Shown here: positions 8,920-18,282 of the stretch, one piece after another
How the letters are laid out: every line of letters starts with the position of its first letter
How positions within the stretch are numbered: the first letter of the stretch is position 1
NCBI RefSeq assembly: GCF_011207455.1
Contig: NZ_CP048877.1
Coordinates: 1,790,576-1,854,575 of the forward strand
Direction: 5' to 3'
Length of the DNA stretch: 64,000 bases
From: Thermosulfuriphilus ammonigenes
Lineage (GTDB): Bacteria > Desulfobacterota > Thermodesulfobacteria > Thermodesulfobacteriales > ST65
Position numbers and translations under genes: made by a program
The notes under the pieces: model-generated
What the model saw: only the letters and a program-made list of their open reading frames with translations
Database searches by the model: none
Told to the model about the DNA's origin: nothing

Positions 8920-9717
8920 ATGGTGTCAGAATTGGAAAGACTTTTAATTTATCAGATGGGTAGAGTGGGCTCTAAAACTATTGAATATTCATTAAAGGCA
9001 ATAGGGCTATCGCCTTATCATGTTCATACACTTAGTGATAAGGGATTAAGCTATTATAAGGACATGTTATCCGTGTCTGAGAAGGGTAGCCAACAATTTA
9101 AAAAATACCATAATAAGCTTAAAGAGATAGAGTACTTGCGTACACAAATAAAGCAGGGAAATCGAAAATGGAAAATTATAACCCTTACGAGAGATCCAGT
9201 TGCCAGAAATATATCTTTTTTCTTTTATTATATTTTCAATCTACAAGCAAAATTAAGCTTTAACCTGGATCCTGAAAATCTTGAAGGATTGTTGTCTTTA
9301 TTTTTGAACTGTCCGTCTTTAGATGGTTTTAACACTCATGAAACACCCCTGGCTTGGTTTGATATAGAAATGAAAGCAGTTTTCGGCATAGATGTGTACA
9401 AGACTATATTCCCATTTCATAAAGGTTATAAAATATATGAAGGGGAAAAGGCTGACCTATTATTAATAAGGCTGGAAAATCTTGATCGATGTCATCAACA
9501 GGCTTTTAAGGATTTTCTGGGAATAGAGATTTTTAAACTCGTAAATAAAAATATTGCAAGTACTGGACTGTATTCTTCTATATATGAACAGTTTTGTAAA
9601 AATGTGGTTTTACCTGAAGACTATATGGACAAAATGTATAATTCCAGATATGCTCGCCATTTTTATACTGAAGAAGAAATTGATTTTTTTAGGCGGAAGT
9701 GGAGTGGCCTGATATAG
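8920..9717 (+). CDS. Sulfotransferase-like capsular polysaccharide protein
   Basis: This 265-residue protein has two motifs expected of PAPS-dependent sulfotransferases and the related putative capsular synthesis family. YQMGRVGSKTIEYSL near the N-terminus resembles the 5'-phosphosulfate loop. TLTRDPVARNISFFF about 90 residues in resembles the 3'-phosphate-binding segment (RDP followed by Ser). The C-terminal NSRYARHFYTEEEI recalls the conserved tail of putative capsular proteins. It would modify a sugar in the cytoplasm. No PAPS-making genes are in the window, so the donor is unproven. The ATG follows a gaagaggg stretch at very short spacing; the GTG one codon later is an alternative start. 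Confidence 0.6.
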   Translation: MVSELERLLIYQMGRVGSKTIEYSLKAIGLSPYHVHTLSDKGLSYYKDMLSVSEKGSQQFKKYHNKLKEIEYLRTQIKQGNRKWKIITLTRDPVARNISFFFYYIFNLQAKLSFNLDPENLEGLLSLFLNCPSLDGFNTHETPLAWFDIEMKAVFGIDVYKTIFPFHKGYKIYEGEKADLLLIRLENLDRCHQQAFKDFLGIEIFKLVNKNIASTGLYSSIYEQFCKNVVLPEDYMDKMYNSRYARHFYTEEEIDFFRRKWSGLI

Positions 9718-10310
9718 GTGGTTTAAAGATTATCGGAAGAATTTTATGCAAGGTACTGAGGAAGGATATTGTGTCAGATATATGTGAAAATGGCAGTAGA
9801 GCCGGCTGAAGCTTAAGAGATCGGCCAGTACGATATCGAGGCATTCGGACACGGAGCGTCGAGGGTGAAACTTGCACGGAAGGTCATCTGGATAATTAAT
9901 GGAGGCACAAAGCCTTGCGGGAGAACTTTTGCAGAAGTTAATGCATCAAAGATGCACGATTAATAAGGTCGGAATATTCAGGGATATCTGGCAAAATGAT
10001 ACAGTAAGGACTGTCAGATCGAGAGTTTGTTTTCCATCATAAAGGAAGATGAGGTAAACATTAATCGGAATTGTAATAGTACAATATTCAGAGCTGTTCT
10101 TTCATCGTGTTTCTTTATAGTTCAAGTCAGTTAAGGGATATGCATTGATACTAAAGTGCATTTGATTGCTTTTATTAAAGTACATGAAAAAACGAGTCAG
10201 TAGATGAAGATGGTTGAAATCAGTTGGAAAAGGTATGAACTTGATGAGAGCCATTCTGATATTTTTATAAGAAGTTAACATTTTTCAGTAAAAGAGGAGG
10301 CTCATACTTT
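9718..10310 (+). other. 593-base intergenic region with a decayed open segment
   Basis: No complete gene is visible. One plus-strand frame is open for 48 codons, from the stop at 9814 to the TAA at 9961, and reads like real protein (GHGASRVKLARKVIWIING within it), but it has no start codon and I cannot name its family. The rest has stops in all frames. A clear ribosome binding site (gaggagg, about 10294) belongs to the next gene. The region is best read as remnants of one or more lost genes. Confidence 0.4.
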
Positions 10311-13025
10311 ATGAGAATACTTTTCATTATGTTACATCCTGGATATGTACGAAATTATGAGTCGGCAATTCGACTCCTTGCCGAAAGAGGGCATAAGATT
10401 CATGTATGTTTCTCCCAACCTAAAAAACAAGCAGAAGACAGACTCATCGAAAGACTTGCCGCGGAGAATAAAAACATCACCTATGATAAGAAGAAGATTC
10501 CCAAAAGGAATCTTCTGTGGAGATATCTTGCACAGGCAATTCGAGGTGGTCGGGATTATGTGAGATATTTTCATCCAAGATATGAAAATGCAACGAAGTT
10601 AAAGGAAAGAGTAGCCATTCGGTTTGGTGTTGTATTGCGACCTATAGCAAGTACAATACTAAGTTTTTTGGCTTCTCTCAAGGCAGTAAGGTTAATAGAT
10701 AAACTCCTTGTAATGCTGGAGACAGCACTGCCTAGTTGTAAGAGGATCGATGATTTTCTTAGGTCTAAAAATCCCGATATTCTTTTAGTAACACCAATTG
10801 TAAACATAGCCTCTGATCAGGTAGACTACGTTAAAAGCGCAAAATCACTTGGAATAAGATGTGTAGTATGTGTAGCAAGCTGGGATAATCTGACGAATAA
10901 AGGATTGATACGAGTGGAGCCAGATGCTGTAATTGTATGGAATGAGATCCAGAAACAAGAAGCTGTGGAGCTACATAACATTCCAGAGTCAAAAGTTGTA
11001 GTAACTGGTGCCCAGTGTTATGACAAGTGGTTTGATATGAAAGCAAGTACTACCAGAGAGGAATTCTGCCGTAAGGTTGGATTAATATCTGAACATTCAT
11101 ACATACTTTATGTATGCTCTTCTCCCTTTATTGCTCCAAATGAAGTGAAATTTGTTGAGACCTGGATAAAAAACATAAGATCATCAAAGGACCCGAACAT
11201 ATCAAATATTGGGATCCTTGTAAGACCTCATCCTCAGAATGCAAAACAATGGGAAGGAGTAGATTTTTCACATTATGGAAACGTCACCATTTATCCCCAG
11301 GGAGGTGCCAATCCGGTAGATGAGGAATCCAAAAGAGACTTCTATGAGTCTATTTTTCATAGTAAGGCTGTGGTTGGTATAAATACAAGTGCAATGATAG
11401 AAGCCGGAATTTTGAATAAGCCGGTCTTTACAATTCTGAATCCAGAATTTGAAGGAACCCAGCAGGGCACACTCCACTTCCATTATCTTGTTAAAGGAGG
11501 GCTACTTCATATTAGTAGAAGTTTTGATGAACATATACAGCAACTTGAATCAGTGATAAGCGGAGATGGTTCGTATATTAATAGAATCAGGAAATTTATT
11601 GAAATTTTCGTGAGACCTCATGGGCTTGATAAGCCATCAACACCGATTTTTGCTAATGCTATTGAAGAGATAATGAATTCACCTGCACCTCTCCCTTTAA
11701 AAACTCCTCTTTGGTGTTATTTAATGCGTCCTATTTTATTAGGGCTTGCTATTCTAGTTCTTTTATTTAAAAAGGATTTCAAGAAAAATTTGAAGCGATC
11801 TTTGACTAATAAAAAGAGAGTTATAAAAGATGCTTTGTTTAAAAAACCTTTGCCAAGAGTTATAAGATTTTTTCGTCCTATTTTTCTGCCTATTTTTAAG
11901 TCTTTTATAAAAAGACCGTTTGTAAGAGAATATATAATTCCCCGAATAATAGAAGAATATGCCAGTAGTAGTGCTAATAAGAGATTTATTTATACTAATA
12001 GTATTCTTAAGAAAATAAGAAGGATTTCAAAATCACCAAAGCCAATTATTGTTGGTCCCTGGCTATCAGAAGTAGGTTTTGAAATTCTCTATTGGATTCC
12101 CTTTTTAAACTGGGCATTTGAAAGATTTAATCTCGAAAAAGATCGAATAATTGTGATATCTCGGGGAGGAGTAGAGGCCTGGTATAATGGAATTTACAAA
12201 CATTATATAGACATCTTTGATTTCTTTGGAGAGGAAGATTTTAAAAATAAAAACCAAAGACGAATAGAGATTACAGGTGCTCAAAAGCATAATATTATAT
12301 CAGATTTTGATTATGAGATTCTAGAAATAGTAAAGTCTAAATTAAATATAACTGAGTTTGATTGGTTTCATCCTTCGCTTATGTACCAAATGTTCCAATC
12401 CTATTGGAGAAGAAAAGCCCCTATTTCTTTGATTGAGTCATATACGAATTATAAAAAGTTTAATCGTAATGTTATTAAAAACAATGATATTGACCTGCCT
12501 AACAAATATATCGCTGTTAAGTTCTATTTTAGCTCTTGCTTTCCTGATACTAAAGAAAATAGAATGATGATATCGCAATTGTTGAATTTTTTTTCTACTT
12601 ATATAGATATAGTATTGCTGGCTACCAATATTGATATAGATGATCATGTTGACTTTTCTCTTAATGCAAATGGTAGAATTCATTTGATTAAAGATAAAAT
12701 GACTTTAAGAAATAATCTGGAAATACAAACTAAAGTTATTGCTAATTCTTTAGCTTTCTTTGGCACTTATGGAGGGTTTTCGTATTTGGCTCCTTTTTAT
12801 GGAGTACCTTCTGTGGCTTTTTATTCGAATGAAGAGAACTTTTTACCAGTCCATTTAGATGTAGCATATAGGGCCTTTCGTTACTTAAAATTTGGTTCTT
12901 TTGATAAGGTTCGAAAAAACAACTTCTTCTATCATACTCATGATAGAAAAGAAAAATATGAATTTTTGCCTATAAATATTAAAACTTTAGATCTTTTAAA
13001 AATTTTCAAAAATAAAGTGAGGTGA
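10311..13025 (+). CDS. Two-module glycosyltransferase-like protein, 904 residues
   Basis: The N-terminal 460 residues look like a GT-B glycosyltransferase or capsule enzyme: MRILFIMLHPGYVRNYESAIRLL at the start, then VASWDNLTNKG, LVRPHPQN and the donor-site-like INTSAMIEAGILNKPVF. A hydrophobic segment follows at about 470-486 and then a basic linker. Residues from about 575 to 850 form a second module (GPWLSEVGFEILYWIPFL, HPSLMYQMF, FGTYGGFSYLAPF) that is clearly related to the C-terminal module of the ABC-ATPase fusion at 6704. Codon use changes near 11690: the first half resembles genes 4811-9717, while the second half is as AT-rich as the genes downstream. It may be a recent in-frame fusion. 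A strong ribosome binding site precedes the ATG. Confidence 0.65.
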   Translation: MRILFIMLHPGYVRNYESAIRLLAERGHKIHVCFSQPKKQAEDRLIERLAAENKNITYDKKKIPKRNLLWRYLAQAIRGGRDYVRYFHPRYENATKLKERVAIRFGVVLRPIASTILSFLASLKAVRLIDKLLVMLETALPSCKRIDDFLRSKNPDILLVTPIVNIASDQVDYVKSAKSLGIRCVVCVASWDNLTNKGLIRVEPDAVIVWNEIQKQEAVELHNIPESKVVVTGAQCYDKWFDMKASTTREEFCRKVGLISEHSYILYVCSSPFIAPNEVKFVETWIKNIRSSKDPNISNIGILVRPHPQNAKQWEGVDFSHYGNVTIYPQGGANPVDEESKRDFYESIFHSKAVVGINTSAMIEAGILNKPVFTILNPEFEGTQQGTLHFHYLVKGGLLHISRSFDEHIQQLESVISGDGSYINRIRKFIEIFVRPHGLDKPSTPIFANAIEEIMNSPAPLPLKTPLWCYLMRPILLGLAILVLLFKKDFKKNLKRSLTNKKRVIKDALFKKPLPRVIRFFRPIFLPIFKSFIKRPFVREYIIPRIIEEYASSSANKRFIYTNSILKKIRRISKSPKPIIVGPWLSEVGFEILYWIPFLNWAFERFNLEKDRIIVISRGGVEAWYNGIYKHYIDIFDFFGEEDFKNKNQRRIEITGAQKHNIISDFDYEILEIVKSKLNITEFDWFHPSLMYQMFQSYWRRKAPISLIESYTNYKKFNRNVIKNNDIDLPNKYIAVKFYFSSCFPDTKENRMMISQLLNFFSTYIDIVLLATNIDIDDHVDFSLNANGRIHLIKDKMTLRNNLEIQTKVIANSLAFFGTYGGFSYLAPFYGVPSVAFYSNEENFLPVHLDVAYRAFRYLKFGSFDKVRKNNFFYHTHDRKEKYEFLPINIKTLDLLKIFKNKVR

Positions 13026-13030
13026 AAAGG

Positions 13031-14149
13031 ATGATAGTAAACTATGATGATCTGGTTAAATATCAGAGGAAATGTGTGATGGTTGATGGTTGTTTCGATC
13101 CTTTGCATATTGGGCATTTAAAATATTTTGATGTGGCTTCTACTTTAGGTTTTCCTCTTTTTTGTAATGTTCAGTCAGACGATTATATTTCTAATAATAA
13201 AAAAAGACCTAATCTCTTGCCAGAACTTCAAAGAATCAATCTTATTGATTCTTTGAAAACAATTTCTTATGTCCATTTGTGTAAAACTTCTACTTCTGAT
13301 GTTCTTTCAAAATTACAGCCCTTAAAATACGTTAAGGGAATGGATTGGAAGAAAAAGGGTTTACCTAATGATGAGCAAGAAGTATGTAAAAAGTATGGAA
13401 TAGAAATTTTATTTTTAGATACTAATGTAGATAGTTCTACTAATATTGTTAGAGATTTTATAAGAAACAAAGATTGTAATTCTCTAAAAGAGTTTGAAGG
13501 TATATTATTTTCGCAAAAGGAAATTGAGCCCCATTACTATGATGAGCACTATTTCCGTGGTGATTGGAGAAATGGCCAAAATGATTATTCACTTGAGACA
13601 AGAAGAATAATTGAAGCCAAGAATCCCGTAAATATAAAAGAAGTTTTTCGGCCCAAACGTGTTTTAGATGTTGGCTGTGGTCCTGGGGCATTAATGTATT
13701 TTCTATATGAATTAGGTATAGAAACATATGGAATAGATTTCAGTCAAGCTGCCAAAGACTTGGCTCCAAAAGAAGTGCGTTCTAATATTGTTGTAGCTCC
13801 TGTGACTGAATATTATAATTTCGGAATCGATTTTGATCTTGTTATTTGTCGTGAGTTGTTAGAACATTTGACAATTTTGCAGATTAGGCAAGCTGTTAAG
13901 GTTTTAGCTGATTATACCTCCAAATACTTATATGTTACTACTAGGTTCCATCCATCTCCAGTTTCTCTTTTAGATGTAACAGATGATAGAGTGACTGATC
14001 CTACTCATATAACTTTGCTGAATAAAGACTTTCTTAAGTTATTGTTTATGTTAGAAGGGCTTAGACCACGTCCAGATTTAGAGGAGAAAATGGATTGGAA
14101 AAAATTGGGTAGAGTTTTGGTTTTTGAGAGGGTTTATAAAAATGTATAA
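13031..14149 (+). CDS. Fused nucleotidyltransferase and methyltransferase
   Basis: Residues 1 to about 145 are a cytidylyltransferase-like domain of the TagD/RfaE C-terminal type, with GCFDPLHIGH and DSSTNIVRDF. These enzymes load CMP (or AMP) onto glycerol-phosphate, phospho-amino-alcohols or heptose-phosphate. Residues from about 200 onward are a class I methyltransferase: VLDVGCGPGALMYFL, then YGIDFS, then DLVICRELLEHL. The two domains in one chain suggest activation and methylation of one small building block, for example a phosphoryl substituent; this is inference. The ATG at 13031 is preferred over the GTG at 13022 because gaggtg lies just before it; it follows the previous stop by 5 bases. 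Confidence 0.75.
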   Translation: MIVNYDDLVKYQRKCVMVDGCFDPLHIGHLKYFDVASTLGFPLFCNVQSDDYISNNKKRPNLLPELQRINLIDSLKTISYVHLCKTSTSDVLSKLQPLKYVKGMDWKKKGLPNDEQEVCKKYGIEILFLDTNVDSSTNIVRDFIRNKDCNSLKEFEGILFSQKEIEPHYYDEHYFRGDWRNGQNDYSLETRRIIEAKNPVNIKEVFRPKRVLDVGCGPGALMYFLYELGIETYGIDFSQAAKDLAPKEVRSNIVVAPVTEYYNFGIDFDLVICRELLEHLTILQIRQAVKVLADYTSKYLYVTTRFHPSPVSLLDVTDDRVTDPTHITLLNKDFLKLLFMLEGLRPRPDLEEKMDWKKLGRVLVFERVYKNV

Positions 14150-15065
14150 ATATTTAGTGAGCTCTCATCTTAATCCAAGTTTATCTGGAGTTGCAAAATT
14201 TAATCAAATTCTTGCTATGAAGTTAGATGTTCCTTGCTTGAGTGTTTTTGATATTCAAAGTATTGATAAAGGACCTATTCTTTTTTCTTTAAAGGTTCGT
14301 GATTTAAATGATTCAGAATGCCTTCTTCTCTCTAAATATTTAAATTTTCTTGTTGCTAAAAATATTGAATATGATCTTTTCTTTCATACATTTGATGGAT
14401 TGGATTTGGAATATGAACTTTTGAAATATTCTCGAATAATATATTCTGGAAATTTAGAAATTTATTCTGCTCTTAAAGGAATTAACAAAAAAATAATATC
14501 TGCCTGGTGCCCAGCTCTTATAACTGGTGATCATATTGTACGAGAAACTTCTCTTAATCTTTTTTCGTTTGGTATGGCCCATAAATTACAACTAAAGTAC
14601 TATAAAATTCTTCAAAATTTTTTAGAAAATTATAATATTGATTATGTACTATGGGTTTCCACAGCTTTTCATGAGAAAGCAAATTTTGGTGATTTTGATT
14701 CTGTAAGTAATCAATTGTCTAAAATATTTGGTTTTCGTATTCAATTTTTAGGATTTCTTTCTGATGATGCTATTAATTATTTCCTTGATAAAACTCAACT
14801 ATTTGTTGCCTTTTTTGAAAAAGGTGTTAGAGCAAATAATACAAGTATTTTTGCTGCAATGAATAGAGGATGTGCTATTATTACCAATATTGATGAATAT
14901 TCACCTTCTTGGATTAAACATAGTGTGAATGTTCTTGATATTCGTCTACTTAAACCTGAAAATTTGAAATTAGATTTTTTAAAAAAAATTGGTTTGCAGG
15001 CTAAAAACGATGTTCAGAGATATGCAAGTTGGGATAAATTAATAGAACTTTTTTCTGTGATTTAA
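14142..15065 (+). CDS. Glycosyltransferase-like protein
   Basis: This 307-residue protein has the look of a GT-B enzyme that lacks much of the usual N-terminal domain. A C-terminal segment (LFVAFFEKGVRANNTSIFAA followed by MNRGCAIITN) resembles the donor-sugar site of retaining glycosyltransferases, but the canonical EX7E pattern is replaced by KGVRANNTS. Start at ATG 14142 is chosen because gagaggg lies about 9 bases upstream; a TTG at 14124 would add six residues. It overlaps the end of the nucleotidyltransferase fusion by 8 bases and so is probably translationally coupled to it. The substrate is unknown. Confidence 0.55.
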   Translation: MYKYLVSSHLNPSLSGVAKFNQILAMKLDVPCLSVFDIQSIDKGPILFSLKVRDLNDSECLLLSKYLNFLVAKNIEYDLFFHTFDGLDLEYELLKYSRIIYSGNLEIYSALKGINKKIISAWCPALITGDHIVRETSLNLFSFGMAHKLQLKYYKILQNFLENYNIDYVLWVSTAFHEKANFGDFDSVSNQLSKIFGFRIQFLGFLSDDAINYFLDKTQLFVAFFEKGVRANNTSIFAAMNRGCAIITNIDEYSPSWIKHSVNVLDIRLLKPENLKLDFLKKIGLQAKNDVQRYASWDKLIELFSVI

Positions 15066-15090
15066 TTTGCTTTTCTTCTATTAGATTTTT

Positions 15091-16155
15091 ATGATATTTG
15101 TTAATTCCCGTTTTTTCTTTCAAAAAGTTACAGGTGTTCAAAGATGGGCTTTAGAAATTTCCTATCATTTAAGTCGTTTAGACTCTTCTTTAAAATTTAT
15201 AACTTTTAAACAGAATTTGGACCCTTCCAGGGATCATTTAAATGTTTTGTTTTGTGGATTTTTTAGAGGACATTTGTGGGAACAGATAGATTTGCCTCTT
15301 TTTCTTTATAGAAAAGGTAATCCATTATTAATTAATTTATGTAATACGGCTCCATTGTTATATGTTAACCAACTAGTTTCAATACTTGATTTATCCTTTA
15401 TAAGAAATCCCTCTTGGTTCTCCAAGAAATTTGTTTTATTCTATCGATTTTTAATACCTAAGATAGCTAAAAGAGCTAAAAAAATTATCACTATTAGTGA
15501 ATTTTCAAGGCAAGAAATAGTAAGCTTGTTAAACATTCCAGGGGAAAAAATAGAGGTTATTTATTGTGGAGTTTCTGAAAGACTTAAATTTTTTTCTCAA
15601 AAAGATTTCCCTAATAAATATGGTCAATACATTTTGACTGTTTCTTCGCTTAATCCTAGAAAAAATTTCGGCAATCTTATTCTTGCTTTTAATAAGTTAA
15701 AGCTTAAAAACTTAAAATTAGTTATAGTTGGTGATTTTGATAGTAGGGTCTTTTCTAATCAAGTATTAAGTGATTTAATTTTGGGTAATCCTAATATAAT
15801 TAGAGTTGGCTATGTTTCGGATCAAGAATTATCTGGATTGTATAAAAATGCTTTATTGTTTGTGTACCCTTCTTTATATGAAGGCTTTGGTTTGCCCCCC
15901 CTTGAAGCAATGTCATGTGGTTGTCCAGTAGTTGTTTCTAATATTGCTAGTTTGCTAGAAGTTTGTGGTACCGCAGCCTATTATGTGAATCCTCATGATA
16001 TAAATGATATAGCTAGAGGTATTTATACAGTTTTAAAAAATAAAGACCTTCGAGATGATTTAATAAAAAAAGGTTATGATAGGGCTAGACTTTATACTTG
16101 GCATGGGTCAGCTCAAAAAATGATGAGGTTAATAAGGGAGGTTGTTAATGGATAA
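15091..16155 (+). CDS. GT4-family glycosyltransferase
   Basis: This 354-residue protein has the features of a retaining GT-B family 4 enzyme. GVQRWALEI near the N-terminus matches the acceptor-side glycine loop of mannosyltransferase-like members. SSLNPRKNFGNLI opens the C-terminal domain. YEGFGLPPLEAMSCGCPVV carries the EX7E catalytic/donor motif. It probably adds mannose or a related sugar from a GDP- or UDP-sugar at the inner face of the membrane. It overlaps the start of gmd slightly, which suggests one transcript and fits use of a GDP-mannose-derived donor, although the donor is not shown by the sequence. Confidence 0.85.
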   Translation: MIFVNSRFFFQKVTGVQRWALEISYHLSRLDSSLKFITFKQNLDPSRDHLNVLFCGFFRGHLWEQIDLPLFLYRKGNPLLINLCNTAPLLYVNQLVSILDLSFIRNPSWFSKKFVLFYRFLIPKIAKRAKKIITISEFSRQEIVSLLNIPGEKIEVIYCGVSERLKFFSQKDFPNKYGQYILTVSSLNPRKNFGNLILAFNKLKLKNLKLVIVGDFDSRVFSNQVLSDLILGNPNIIRVGYVSDQELSGLYKNALLFVYPSLYEGFGLPPLEAMSCGCPVVVSNIASLLEVCGTAAYYVNPHDINDIARGIYTVLKNKDLRDDLIKKGYDRARLYTWHGSAQKMMRLIREVVNG

Positions 16156-17176
16156 GGTTGCACTAATTACAGGTATTAGAGGCCAGGACGGAGCATATCT
16201 TGCGGAATTTCTTTTAAAAAAAGGATATAAAGTTTATGGGGCAGATAGAAGGAGTGCTGATTCTACTAATTGGAGATTGAAAGAACTTGGTATTGATAAA
16301 GAGGTAGAAATAGTTTATATGGATTTATTGGAGTTGACTAATGTTATAAAGACAATAGAACAGGTTAAGCCTGATGAGGTTTATAATCTTGCTGCGCAAA
16401 GTTTTGTTGGTGTTTCTTTTCAGCAGCCTATTCTTACATCCGATGTAAATGCTTTAGGTGTTTTGCGTCTTTTGGAAGCTATTAGATTGTTTAGTCCTCA
16501 TGTTAAGTTTTATCAGGCATCTACTAGTGAACTTTTTGGTAAAGTTTGTGAAATACCCCAGACAGAAAAAACACCGTTTTATCCTCGTAGTCCTTATGGA
16601 GTAGCTAAGCTTTTTGGTCATTGGATTACAGTAAATTATCGTGAGGCTTATAATATGTTTGCCTGTTCTGGTATTTTATTTAATCATGAGTCTCCTTTGC
16701 GTGGTTTGGAGTTTGTGACTAGAAAAATAACATATGGGGTAGCCCGAATTAGATATGGTCTTCAGGATAAGATTTTTTTGGGAAATTTAGATGCTAAAAG
16801 AGATTGGGGGTATGCAAAAGAATATGTTGAAGGAATGTGGTTAATGTTACAGCAAGATTCTCCTGGTGATTATATTCTTGCTACTGGTGAGACTCATTCT
16901 GTAAAAGAGTTTGTTGAATGTGCGTTTGCAGTAGCAGGATACAATATTTATTGGGAAGGTGAAGGTTTGAACACCAAAGGAATTGATAAAAAGACGGGGA
17001 AAATAATGATAGAAATTTCACCTAAATTTTATCGTCCTTCTGAAGTTGATATATTAATAGGTAATCCCAAAAAGGCAAAGGAAAAACTCGGTTGGATGCC
17101 TAAAACTAAATTTGAAGATTTAGTTAGAATAATGGTAGAGGCTGATCTTAACAGAGTTCAGCGAGAACTGAAATGA
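16148..17176 (+). CDS. gmd: GDP-mannose 4,6-dehydratase
   Basis: This 342-residue short-chain dehydrogenase/reductase converts GDP-D-mannose to GDP-4-keto-6-deoxy-D-mannose with bound NADP. It shows the Rossmann motif TGIRGQDGAYLAEFL, the ADRRSADSTNWRL segment, the catalytic STSELFG, and the SPYGVAKLF motif with Tyr and Lys four residues apart, followed by NYREAYNMFACSGILFNHESP, which is diagnostic of Gmd. The start at ATG 16148 is chosen because aagggagg ends 6 bases before it. No reductase or epimerase (Rmd or Fcl type) that would finish rhamnose or fucose is in the window; it may lie elsewhere. The gene is more AT-rich than the core genome. Confidence 0.95.
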   Translation: MDKVALITGIRGQDGAYLAEFLLKKGYKVYGADRRSADSTNWRLKELGIDKEVEIVYMDLLELTNVIKTIEQVKPDEVYNLAAQSFVGVSFQQPILTSDVNALGVLRLLEAIRLFSPHVKFYQASTSELFGKVCEIPQTEKTPFYPRSPYGVAKLFGHWITVNYREAYNMFACSGILFNHESPLRGLEFVTRKITYGVARIRYGLQDKIFLGNLDAKRDWGYAKEYVEGMWLMLQQDSPGDYILATGETHSVKEFVECAFAVAGYNIYWEGEGLNTKGIDKKTGKIMIEISPKFYRPSEVDILIGNPKKAKEKLGWMPKTKFEDLVRIMVEADLNRVQRELK

Positions 17177-18282
17177 AGGTTTCTTTGATTCATGATTGGT
17201 TAGTTACATTTGGTGGGGCTGAAAGTGTTCTGGAAAGTATTTATGAACTTTATCCCGGCTCCATATATACTCTAGTTTTTAATAGAGAGCCCTTTAAGGG
17301 GACTATTTTTGAGAGTTGTGAAATTTATACTTCTTTTATACAAAATCTTCCAAAATCAGAAAAAAAATATAGAAATTATTTGCCTTTTTTTCCTCTAGCT
17401 GTGGAGCAATTTGATCTTTCGTCTTCAGATTTAATACTATCTATTAGTACCTGTGTTGCAAAGGGTGTTTTAACGCGATCTGATCAGCTTCATATTTGTT
17501 ATTGCTGTACACCAGTTAGATATGCTTGGGATCTTTACTATTCTTATTTGAATTCAACTGGTTTAAATAAGGGATTTCGGGGAATGCTTGCTAAAATTAT
17601 TTTACATTATATTCGTATGTGGGATATTTCGACGGTAAATAGAGTTGATTTTTTTGTCACTCTTTCTCATTCCATAAAAAGGAGAATTAAGAAAATTTAT
17701 GGACGTGATTCGGAAGTTATCTACCCTCCTGTAAATACTAATAAATTTAATGTTTTTTCTGATAAAGATAATTTTTATTTAACAGTTTCACGTATGGTAC
17801 CTTATAAAAAGATCGATTTGATTGTTGACGCTTTTACTCAAATGCCAGAAAAAAAATTAGTTGTTATTGGAGATGGTCCTGATCTTAAAAAAATTAAATT
17901 AAAAGCTAAAAAAAATATAGAAATTTTAGGTTTTCAACCTTTCGAGGTCTTAAAAACTTATATGGAAAGAGCAAAGGCTCTTGTTTTTGCTGCAGAAGAG
18001 GATTTTGGTATTGTAACAGTTGAAGCACAAGCCTGTGGGACTCCGGTTATCGCCTTTGGAAAAGGAGGAGCTACGGAAACGATAATTGACGGAAAAACTG
18101 GTCTTTTTTTTAAGGAACAAACTGTTTCTAGTCTTATAGAAGCTATTTTAAAGTTTGAAAAGATAGAAGATAAATTTGATCCTCAAGTAATTCGTTCTAA
18201 TGCAGAACGATTTAGTAAAGAAAGATTTAAAAAAGAATTTAAAGACTTTGTCGATGGTAAAATTTCTGTTTTTTGGGATTGA
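17173..18282 (+). CDS. GT4 mannosyltransferase-like (WbaZ type)
   Basis: This 369-residue protein begins MKVSLIHDWLVTFGGAESVL, a start typical of the WbaZ-like GT4 group. It contains CTPVRYAWDLYYSYL and, in the C-terminal domain, SRMVPYKKIDLIVDAF, VVIGDGPDL and EEDFGIVTVEAQACGTPVIAFGKGG, which includes the EX7E motif. It would add mannose or a similar residue to the growing lipid-linked chain in the cytoplasm. Its ATG overlaps the gmd stop (ATGA), so the two are translationally coupled. Its stop abuts that of the minus-strand WbaP gene with no space for a terminator. Confidence 0.85.
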   Translation: MKVSLIHDWLVTFGGAESVLESIYELYPGSIYTLVFNREPFKGTIFESCEIYTSFIQNLPKSEKKYRNYLPFFPLAVEQFDLSSSDLILSISTCVAKGVLTRSDQLHICYCCTPVRYAWDLYYSYLNSTGLNKGFRGMLAKIILHYIRMWDISTVNRVDFFVTLSHSIKRRIKKIYGRDSEVIYPPVNTNKFNVFSDKDNFYLTVSRMVPYKKIDLIVDAFTQMPEKKLVVIGDGPDLKKIKLKAKKNIEILGFQPFEVLKTYMERAKALVFAAEEDFGIVTVEAQACGTPVIAFGKGGATETIIDGKTGLFFKEQTVSSLIEAILKFEKIEDKFDPQVIRSNAERFSKERFKKEFKDFVDGKISVFWD

